Shown piece after piece: positions 40,990 to 46,607 of a stretch of DNA of 46,607 nt (positions are counted from its first letter, which is position 1; every line of letters begins with the position of its first letter). The notes below the pieces were generated by a model, which worked only from the letters and a program-made list of their open reading frames with translations, made no database searches and was not told the DNA's origin. Both the position numbers and the translations under genes were made by a program. The DNA is from a virus. The DNA lies in the IMG/VR virus record IMGVR_UViG_3300042691_021677, positions 1 to 46,607 of that record; one strand, 5' to 3'.

Positions 40990-41214
40990 CTATTCCGTCA
41001 TTCCGGCGCGGACGGCTTCTTCAAAGCCCATCTCTTCGCTCATCTCCGGAGCCTCTTCGGCTTCGGGAGCTTCGGACGTGGCGACGGGGAGACCGTCGAC
41101 AGCGATGAGTTCAAGCTCACCTTCACCGAGTTTGAGCGTGGCGAGGGCGTCGAATGTGGATCCGACTTCCACGCCATCGGGCGGGACCATTCCTTCAGGG
41201 ATTGCGAATTTCAT
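40990..41214 (-). CDS. Small acidic late protein (MKxAIPxGxxPPxGV type)
   Basis: 74 residues, MKFAIPEGMVPPDGVEVGST, with F-D-A-L-A-T-L-K-L-G-E-G-E-L-E-L and an acidic tail. From memory it resembles a small protein found near capsid genes of phages. Function unknown; it could be a capsid accessory or chaperone. Confidence 0.7.
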   Translation of the reverse strand: MKFAIPEGMVPPDGVEVGSTFDALATLKLGEGELELIAVDGLPVATSEAPEAEEAPEMSEEMGFEEAVRAGMTE

Positions 41215-41219
41215 AGTGT

Positions 41220-41522
41220 TTATTGGTTTCTATTGGCGAGCCACGTTTGCATCGGACCCACGGATTCTAATATAGCAGCATAAGCCGCCGCGACCTCCGG
41301 AACTTCAACGATTGCTTCCCAAAGTTCGTCGGTCGTGAAAGTCGTGTCGAAAGCGGAAGGGCCGATCTCTTTGGTGTCAGCGTTGTAGGGGGAAAAGTGC
41401 GCTTCCATCTTACCTTTATCGACGGCGGGACTTTCGAGTAAGAGCCGCTTGATCCATAGATGAGGAAACGTCTTCTCCGGAGCCGCCGGAAAGACGATGG
41501 GATTCGGCGAAGGAATGTTCAT
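41220..41522 (-). CDS. Unknown late protein
   Basis: 100 residues, MNIPSPNPIVFPAAPEKTFP; the pattern with W-I-K-R-L-L and S-P-Y-N-A-D-T-K-E is familiar from phage capsid neighbourhoods but not nameable. It follows the major capsid gene after a strong hairpin. Confidence 0.65.
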   Translation of the reverse strand: MNIPSPNPIVFPAAPEKTFPHLWIKRLLLESPAVDKGKMEAHFSPYNADTKEIGPSAFDTTFTTDELWEAIVEVPEVAAAYAAILESVGPMQTWLANRNQ

Positions 41523-41548
41523 GCTAAAAATGGAGCACCTCTGGCACC

Positions 41549-41568
41549 CTGGGAGCCGGAGCTCCCAG
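41549..41568 (-). terminator. Hairpin after the major capsid gene
   Basis: CTGGGAGC and GCTCCCAG pair perfectly around a 4-base loop. On the minus strand the hairpin comes 20 bases after the capsid stop and a TTTTT follows 18 bases later, so it may be a partial terminator or 3'-end stabiliser that raises capsid mRNA over downstream genes. Confidence 0.55.
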
Positions 41569-41587
41569 AGTGATGTGAGATGCTACC

Positions 41588-42763
41588 TTAGTAGCAAGCG
41601 ACCAAGTCGAGGGCGCGAGCGCAGCGTTTGTGGCGAACCACAAAGCCGAGGTCAGGACGCTCAACTTTCGGACCGTAGGCGAATAGGGCTCTGAAGAAAC
41701 CGATATTCGAGTCTACGTTACAATCCCTCGAAGGGATATTTCTCCATACAAATTCCCCGGACCAACTGTGTTGGGGATTGTAGGTCATCGGGCTGTTGGT
41801 CTTGGGTTTCGGGATAAGAACCTTCAACACGTCAGCGTGATAAATCACGGTGTCGGTGAATTCAGCGTTCTTATACGCGTCCGAGACTTCCCACTTGTCA
41901 CCCTTGGTCGTCGGGGTCGACGAGAAGGGCTCACGACGAACCCACGCGCCGCCAACGAAATCGTAGCGGGGCGGGAATTCGACGGTGAAGAAGCGGAAGC
42001 CGCGATACACGCCGGACAGACCGGGCGCTCCGAGCATCGGGGACTGCGTCTCCGAACCTTCGAAAGCGTAACGGAAGTCGTCACGGGTGTTGGCGTCTTG
42101 GCGCTTGAGATCATGGAACGTGAAACGCTCGCCGACAGCGGCGTAAATGGGCGTCATCTCGTCCACACGGGCGAACGGATTGATGCCGCCGCCTGCGTAT
42201 CCCAACTGCTCGTAAACGCTTTCGAGGATCCCCCATGTAAGTTTGGAGGTCGCCGGAGTCACCGGGAAGGTCGCGCTACCGGACGGAAGGTTCGCCGCTG
42301 CGACCATTTTGGTGCCGCAAGCCGCGATGTATTCGTCCTGATAAGCGTTGGTCCACACCCATTTGGTGTTCTCGGAAAGAACGCGAACGATGTTTTTAAC
42401 CTGGTCTTGAACCTGCCAGGCGAACTGAAGGTCGTCCAAGCAGATGTCGGGCGAGTTCAGTGCGGCCTTTTTAAGGCTCGCGGAACGCAGGGTGATGCCG
42501 AAATTGTCGATCGACTGACCGGCAGTTTGGCAGGTGCCACCCGCTTCGCCGTCCGAACTTTCCCATGCCGAGAAAGAAACGGGCGAGCTAGAAAGCGTGC
42601 GCTCGTAGATAGGATACTGGTATTCCGTTCCCTGACCGTCCATCCACTGCTCACGCGGCAGATATTTCAGGTAGAAATCGGAGTTGATGATGTTCTTGGA
42701 AACGTTGTTCCGGATGAGTCCGGCGTGTTCCACGAACAATGCTTCGATGTTTGTGCAAGCCAT
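41588..42763 (-). CDS. Major capsid protein
   Basis: 391 residues, MACTNIEALFVEHAGLIRNN. The order scaffold then capsid, the size, and the motifs (YPIYERTLSSSPVSF, KNIVRVLSENTKWVW, YIAACGTKMV, GFRFFTVEFPPRYDF) are those of an HK97-fold phage capsid of a podovirus-like group. AAGGAGAATTATAAG precedes the ATG, a stronger site than in most late genes. It has its own upstream leader with a promoter candidate. It carries several cysteines, some near the C-terminus (RHKRCARALDLVACY). Confidence 0.85.
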   Translation of the reverse strand: MACTNIEALFVEHAGLIRNNVSKNIINSDFYLKYLPREQWMDGQGTEYQYPIYERTLSSSPVSFSAWESSDGEAGGTCQTAGQSIDNFGITLRSASLKKAALNSPDICLDDLQFAWQVQDQVKNIVRVLSENTKWVWTNAYQDEYIAACGTKMVAAANLPSGSATFPVTPATSKLTWGILESVYEQLGYAGGGINPFARVDEMTPIYAAVGERFTFHDLKRQDANTRDDFRYAFEGSETQSPMLGAPGLSGVYRGFRFFTVEFPPRYDFVGGAWVRREPFSSTPTTKGDKWEVSDAYKNAEFTDTVIYHADVLKVLIPKPKTNSPMTYNPQHSWSGEFVWRNIPSRDCNVDSNIGFFRALFAYGPKVERPDLGFVVRHKRCARALDLVACY

Positions 42764-42949
42764 AATGCTTATAATTCTCCTTAGTTACACAGTCATTTTC
42801 CGTGCTTGTATCGGAGACCGCATTGGCGGGTCCGAGCACAGCGAATGACTGAGCTTCTGATTGACCCCGCCGCGGAACAGGCTTTACACGCGATGCCTAA
42901 CTCTTTTGATTTCTACCGGATGATTGCCGCTACCCGTAAACGTGAGATT

Positions 42950-42977
42950 AAGATACGGCAGTGTAAGGGGTTGTCAA
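42950..42977 (-). promoter_or_regulatory. Sigma-70-like promoter for capsid
   Basis: On the minus strand TTGACA (42977-42972) is followed by a 16-base spacer and TATCTT (42955-42950). The transcript would carry a leader of about 180 bases before the capsid ATG. Confidence 0.45.
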
Positions 42978-43125
42978 ATTATGGGGTTATGATTGTCTCG
43001 TTTAACAGGACATCGCCGATCGAAGTCCTAATCCCTGTCACAAAAACTACAGAGAAACTGTTACAAGAAAGACTACACTTATGTAAATCTGTAGCCTTTT
43101 CTATCCGTCGCCGCCTAGAAATGCA

Positions 43126-43156
43126 GAGGCGGGCACACCATACGGTGCCCCGCCTC
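43126..43156. terminator. GC-rich hairpin after scaffold gene
   Basis: GAGGCGGG and CCCGCCTC with an inner CACC/GGTG stem and a small internal loop. It lies 33 bases past the scaffold stop on the minus strand. No proper T run follows, so it may block or slow read-through from upstream rather than terminate cleanly. Confidence 0.5.
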
Positions 43157-43188
43157 GCGTCTAGCCGTCGAAACGAACTAGAGGAGTA

Positions 43189-44451
43189 TTATGCTGCCAT
43201 CCCCGATTTGATGGCGCTGAAGAAATCTTCATGCTCCACCTTCTCGGCTGTGCCCGAACCGATAGCCGGATCGGCTGCTCCCCCACCCGCGCCGGGTTTA
43301 GCCGACTGGTATTTGGAGAGGGTCTTGCTCAGTTCCGTCGTCTTGGCGAAGAGGTTCTGCACCAGACCGAAGAGGAACGGAGCCGAGGCCGCACGCAAAG
43401 CCAACTCGGCCCTCGCTTGGTCGCTCTCGGCAACTACGTTCCAATCCAGCCCCGTGGCGAACCGCTCGACTTCGGCGATCTGGTTGTTCCAGGCATCGTC
43501 CCCATCGCGCCGCTTGAAAAGCGGAGCCTTCTCGGTGACATCGCCCCAGACCTTTTCCAGAGTGTTCCGGTAGCTCTTGGAACGCTGCTCGACGAACGCC
43601 TTCTGCTGCTCGGTGTGGTGTTCTTGGATTTTCTCCAAAGCCAGCTTCGCATTGTTGCGGACTTTGTTCGCGATCCCTTCCACCTTCTGCCACTGCTCGG
43701 CCATCTCGTAGAAACGGAACCGATCCCGGTCATTCATGCCACTGGCCATGTCGACGAGTAGCTCAGTCTGCTTCTCGGAATCAGCTTCGGCAAAGGCGAT
43801 ACGGGCATCGGCCTCGCGGAATTCATACTTCTTGGCGAAGGCTTCAAGCTGCGCGTTGATCCGCTCCCGAGGAACGGCCACCGCATCTTTGAACTCCTTG
43901 GTCGCCTCAACTCGGGCGATCTGAAGCTCACGCTCGTAAGTGTCGACCGCCTCGCGAAGCTGTTTAACCTCATCGGGTGCGACATCGGTCGAACGCTTCT
44001 CCAGTTCGGCAACCTTCGCTTCGAGTTCCTCGCGGCGACGGCGCTCGTCCTTGAGTGCCTTGCGCTGCTCGGCCCAGGCGTTCTTCGCCTTGTCAGTCGC
44101 CGCGAGCTCCGCGGGCGGCTCGTCATCGGCGTCCGGCTTGGCTTCAGCCTTCTTCGGTCCGCCGAGAAGCTCGGCGAGATCGTCGGCCGTGGCGGCTTTC
44201 GGAGGCTCGGCCTCTGTCTTCGCGTCGGCGACGGGTTCAGGGGCGGCAGTTTTTGCGGGTTCCGCGGGGGCTTTGGCCTCCGCCTTCGGTGCCTCGGGCT
44301 CTTGGCCCAAGCTGTTGAATGCCTCCGACAGCGAACGTGCCGCGTCGAAGGTCATGGTGCCGCCAGTCTCGGAAAGTTCCGGAGTGACGGTTGGGTTGGC
44401 GTCCGCCGACGGTGCGGACTGGGGGTTACTCGTCGTGGTTTGCTCTGACAT
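43189..44451 (-). CDS. Capsid scaffolding protein
   Basis: 420 residues. An Ala/Pro/Glu-rich disordered N-terminal part (1-120), a long charged coiled coil (about 125-260) and a C-terminal helix-rich part. High Lys/Glu content, few aromatics, and its place immediately before the capsid gene are the usual marks of a scaffold. It would direct capsid assembly and leave or be degraded before packaging. Confidence 0.75.
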   Translation of the reverse strand: MSEQTTTSNPQSAPSADANPTVTPELSETGGTMTFDAARSLSEAFNSLGQEPEAPKAEAKAPAEPAKTAAPEPVADAKTEAEPPKAATADDLAELLGGPKKAEAKPDADDEPPAELAATDKAKNAWAEQRKALKDERRRREELEAKVAELEKRSTDVAPDEVKQLREAVDTYERELQIARVEATKEFKDAVAVPRERINAQLEAFAKKYEFREADARIAFAEADSEKQTELLVDMASGMNDRDRFRFYEMAEQWQKVEGIANKVRNNAKLALEKIQEHHTEQQKAFVEQRSKSYRNTLEKVWGDVTEKAPLFKRRDGDDAWNNQIAEVERFATGLDWNVVAESDQARAELALRAASAPFLFGLVQNLFAKTTELSKTLSKYQSAKPGAGGGAADPAIGSGTAEKVEHEDFFSAIKSGMAA

Positions 44452-44457
44452 AAAGGA

Positions 44458-44745
44458 CTACTCGTCGACCAAGTTCGGCATCAGGTCTTTGGTCGATAGG
44501 GCCACCTTGATCGGCGTAGCCAAGGCTTCGAGTGAACGCAGCGCGTGGAAGTAGCCCTCGCGTCGGGCGTTCTGCATTGCGTTGAAAATTAAAAAATCGA
44601 CCTCGCCTGGAACCGGCAACTCGGCCGGCTCTCCCAGTTCGCGCAGCACTTCGAGCGCGATCTGGACGTGATTATGTTTGAGGGTTTCGGCGAGAGCCGT
44701 CTGGAGCATCTCGTTGCGGCGGTAACTGTTGGCGGTTTGTTTCAT
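44458..44745 (-). CDS. Unknown late protein
   Basis: 95 residues, MKQTANSYRRNEMLQTALAE; helical. It begins right after the lysin with the pattern TAATAACTCC between them, a motif also found after stops in the rightward block. No family recognised. Confidence 0.7.
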   Translation of the reverse strand: MKQTANSYRRNEMLQTALAETLKHNHVQIALEVLRELGEPAELPVPGEVDFLIFNAMQNARREGYFHALRSLEALATPIKVALSTKDLMPNLVDE

Positions 44746-44755
44746 TATGGAGTTA

Positions 44756-45271
44756 TTACGCCTTGCTCGGATGAATCCGCACATAGCAGCGAGCGAGCGA
44801 AAGATTGCGCTTCTTGAGCCACACGCCGTCACCGGATTCTGAGTCCCGGTCACCGCGCCCATTGGTATTCCCCTCGACGCACTCGACGATCTTCGAGGTC
44901 GCACCGATCACGATGCCGCAGTGGCTAAAATCAAAAACGATGATGTCGCCCGCTTGCGGCTTCGTCTTCTCCGGCAAGATCGTGACGGTGCTCGGGCGCT
45001 TGCGCCCCCACTCAATCAACCCGAAAGCCCGCGCTGTCTTCGGCCTCCAGCCCGCCGGGGTGCGGTGCTTCAGTCCGAGCCACTTCCGCGCTTCAGGATA
45101 CGTGAGCCACTGCTGCACGCACCAATCGACGAAAGCCGCGCACCAAGGCCAGGCACCGGGCTTCAGGTTTGTCGCTGCTTGGTAGACACGGATTTTGCTT
45201 CCGCGGTTGTTGCCGCCGGATTCACGCACCCCGACTTGGGAGAGCGCCACATCTGCTAGTTTTTCGATCAT
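44756..45271 (-). CDS. CHAP-domain endolysin
   Basis: 171 residues. Cys44 in WPWCAAFVDWC and His117 in FSHCGIV, with Glu133/Asn135 in ECVEGNT, form the CHAP/NlpC-P60-like catalytic set; the G-V-R-E-S-G-G-N-N-R-G start is typical. It should cut peptidoglycan peptide or amide bonds. No signal peptide and no separate cell-wall binding domain, so it needs the holin to leave the cytoplasm. Confidence 0.85.
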   Translation of the reverse strand: MIEKLADVALSQVGVRESGGNNRGSKIRVYQAATNLKPGAWPWCAAFVDWCVQQWLTYPEARKWLGLKHRTPAGWRPKTARAFGLIEWGRKRPSTVTILPEKTKPQAGDIIVFDFSHCGIVIGATSKIVECVEGNTNGRGDRDSESGDGVWLKKRNLSLARCYVRIHPSKA

Positions 45272-45272
45272 C

Positions 45273-45431
45273 TTAAAATTCGACTTTTCCTTTGATCCCC
45301 ACGTAAGGGTTCTTTCCCGGTTTGATCTCTGGTCGTATCGAACTCAGCAGCCGCAGCCAGAACGGCCTTTTGTCTTCCGGTTTTTCTTTTTTCCTTTGGA
45401 ACAGGGCTTCATGGATCTGGTGCTCGGTCAC
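45273..45431 (-). CDS. Small basic protein in lysis cassette
   Basis: 52 residues from a GTG that overlaps the upstream stop (GTGA), VTEHQIHEALFQRKKEK to KGKVEF; strongly basic with W-L-R-L-L-S-S-I in the middle. It ends two bases before the lysin start. It could be a lysis regulator; no family recognised. Confidence 0.5.
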   Translation of the reverse strand: MTEHQIHEALFQRKKEKPEDKRPFWLRLLSSIRPEIKPGKNPYVGIKGKVEF

Positions 45432-45745
45432 TTCACGGCAATAGCTTTGCGGACTTCGGTGTAGGTCACCGGCCCTGGGATGCCGTCTTGGTCGGTGTTG
45501 ACCAACGCCTGAATCTTTTTGATACCAGGCGTCTGGGCCGCGTTCGTGGCGTAGTTCACCACAGCCAAGATCGCGGCCACGATAAAACCCACGATCGCCG
45601 CCTGGTCGATTTGACCGGCAAGGTTGGCATCGAAGGCCGCAACTTTCGCGACCAATGTGGCGACAAGTCCCGCGATGATCGGGGTAAGAATGCCTCCGGA
45701 CTTGGAGACCAAGAACCGCAACAATGTGTATTTGATGTTTTCCAT
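45428..45745 (-). CDS. Holin-like membrane protein
   Basis: 105 residues. Two hydrophobic segments at about 20-35 and 48-66; the C-terminal 30 residues (KKIQALVNTDQDGIPGPVTYTEVRKAI) look like a short peptidoglycan-binding motif. Placed between another small membrane protein and the lysin, it is a holin or holin-associated candidate. Confidence 0.7.
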   Translation of the reverse strand: MENIKYTLLRFLVSKSGGILTPIIAGLVATLVAKVAAFDANLAGQIDQAAIVGFIVAAILAVVNYATNAAQTPGIKKIQALVNTDQDGIPGPVTYTEVRKAIAVK

Positions 45746-45749
45746 AGCG

Positions 45750-46028
45750 TTAGACGCGCATCCGTTGAACCGCCGACTCCACCGTGAACCGGATGATGCT
45801 CTCGGTGACCGAAAGACCCTGCCGCACCGCTGCCTGCTTCAGGATGCCGACTGCCTCTTCCCGTTTCTCGGAACCTGACTTGTCGGTCTGGGCGAGATTA
45901 CGGACCACTTCGAGGGCGATCGGGAGTAAGGCACTGGCTCCGGTGACGAAGAGCGCCTTCAACAAAGGCGCGTAGAAGTTCCAGACTTGGCCGGAGACTC
46001 CGAGGATTTTGGCGAGGATGTTTTTCAT
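45750..46028 (-). CDS. LLH-type holin-like protein
   Basis: 92 residues. One strong membrane segment (about 19-43, YAPLLKALFVTGASALLPIAL) and a charged C-terminal helix (EKREEAVGILKQAAVRQGL). The layout agrees with LLH-type holins that release the lysin. Which of the membrane proteins here is the main holin cannot be decided from sequence. Confidence 0.65.
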   Translation of the reverse strand: MKNILAKILGVSGQVWNFYAPLLKALFVTGASALLPIALEVVRNLAQTDKSGSEKREEAVGILKQAAVRQGLSVTESIIRFTVESAVQRMRV

Positions 46029-46043
46029 GGTTGTGTGCGGTTA

Positions 46044-46343
46044 TTATTTAGGGGAAAGAATCGCGGCGCGGAGGCCGTCGACGAGGAATGCGGAGAGACC
46101 GCCGATCGCTCCGGCGATGCCGTAGATGCCGGCCTTGGTGTTCTCCAACCCTTTGAGCCGCTCATCGTGCTTCTCGAAGCTGCGGCGGAACGACTCCTGG
46201 TGTTCCAAGATCAGGTCGACCTTAGTTTCCAGCCTAGCCAATCTTTCGCCGTCTTGACTCATTTTAGAAAGGGCAGCACTCCTCCGACCCGACGACATGT
46301 CGGTTGGGTTGATTCCATAGTTGAGCGGGTCGGATACATTCAT
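46044..46343 (-). CDS. Coiled-coil membrane protein in lysis cassette
   Basis: 99 residues. A charged helix LETKVDLILEHQESFRRSFE (about 36-55) precedes a C-terminal membrane segment (GIYGIAGAIGGLSAFLVDGL). Similar proteins (XhlA-like, haemolysin-like) act as holin partners. Confidence in function is limited. Confidence 0.65.
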   Translation of the reverse strand: MNVSDPLNYGINPTDMSSGRRSAALSKMSQDGERLARLETKVDLILEHQESFRRSFEKHDERLKGLENTKAGIYGIAGAIGGLSAFLVDGLRAAILSPK

Positions 46344-46361
46344 TCTTAATATGCTGCGGGG

Positions 46362-46535
46362 TTATGATGCCTGCAACTGCTCGGCTTCCGGCTTGTCGGC
46401 CATCTGCTGTTCGATCGCCTGCATGATCGGCAAGATGACCACGGCGGCATTGGCTCCCCCGCTGCGGATAGCCGCGTCGAGGGATTGCTGCACCACTTTC
46501 GCTTGGGCCTCGGTAAGTGTGACTTGCTTACTCAC
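46362..46535 (-). CDS. Unknown small helical protein
   Basis: 57 residues from a GTG with GGAGG 10 bases upstream, VSKQVTLTEAQAKVVQQSLD; amphipathic helices ending EAEQLQAS. It overlaps the stop of the truncated upstream gene by eight bases. An anti-holin or chaperone role would be a guess. Confidence 0.6.
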   Translation of the reverse strand: MSKQVTLTEAQAKVVQQSLDAAIRSGGANAAVVILPIMQAIEQQMADKPEAEQLQAS

Positions 46536-46607
46536 TGGGCGCGTCCTCCGTGGTTTGCGCGGCGAGCCATGCTTGGGTCGCAGGGATCGCGGCGATGACG
46601 GCGGCAA
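46528..46607 (-). CDS. 3' end of a gene cut by the window edge
   Basis: The last 25 codons of a leftward gene, reading AAVIAAIPATQAWLAAQTTE and ending DAPSE. The start lies beyond 46607. Too short to classify. Confidence 0.6.
   Translation of the reverse strand, partial: AAVIAAIPATQAWLAAQTTEDAPSE

Larger units (their letters stand above)
42764..43188. other. Leader of the major capsid gene (425 bases)
   Basis: The only large gap in the late block. It holds a hairpin (43126-43156), a promoter candidate (42950-42977) and the capsid ribosome binding site. On the other strand a reading frame beginning at 42847 (MTELLIDPAAEQALHA) is open across it, discussed as a finding. Confidence 0.7.

Overview
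The window holds most of a tailed bacteriophage genome with podovirus-like virion genes. There is a major capsid protein with a scaffold, an adaptor-like protein, a stabilisation/hub-like protein, two tail-fibre-like proteins, a set of internal virion proteins ending in a 3416-residue polyvalent protein, and a CHAP endolysin with small holin-like membrane proteins. No tape-measure, sheath or tail-tube gene is visible, which argues for a short tail. The host cannot be named from the sequence. The strong AAGGA-type ribosome binding sites and the CHAP lysin fit a bacterial host with a canonical anti-Shine-Dalgarno. No integrase, CI-like repressor, tRNA or CRISPR array was seen. The large terminase, portal and DNA polymerase are also absent, so the window is probably a part or a permuted slice of a larger genome; a gene is cut at the right edge.

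Layout. Positions 1-1857 form a regulatory boundary: a G-rich gene-free end, two small leftward genes, a small rightward gene with a perfect Shine-Dalgarno, and a leftward HTH gene that looks like a small terminase subunit. Positions 1858-18557 are one long rightward block of about 45 small genes (early/middle functions). Most are short orphans, but there is an OGG1-like DNA glycosylase, a GP88-family protein, a cytosine-C5 methyltransferase whose whole length is overlapped by a second open frame with its own conserved-looking motifs, an HExxH putative metalloprotein, an HNH homing endonuclease and a glycosyltransferase-methyltransferase fusion. Positions 18535-46607 form the leftward late block. 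Read in its transcription direction it runs: truncated gene, lysis cassette, scaffold, major capsid, small capsid-associated genes, fibre 1, hub, fibre 2, adaptor with tandem domains, cupin protein, internal virion proteins, giant polyvalent protein, Cys-rich protein.

The rightward block is unusual in its punctuation. More than twenty genes are preceded by nearly the same leader, a C/A-rich spacer, then GAAAGGAA, then a short AC-rich gap to the ATG. In 1.8-7.3 kb this is interspersed with a recurrent dyad TTGTCCGTGCCACGGACAA and its variants, plus several larger hairpins. The two blocks converge and overlap at 18535-18557 with no obvious terminator. The late block is very tightly packed, with start/stop overlaps of 1-4 bases, except for a 425-base gap before the major capsid gene that carries a hairpin and a plausible sigma-70 promoter.

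The strongest candidates for new biology are the dual-frame methyltransferase locus, the dyad/leader system of the early block, the structural protein built from about five copies of one domain, and the composite giant virion protein.
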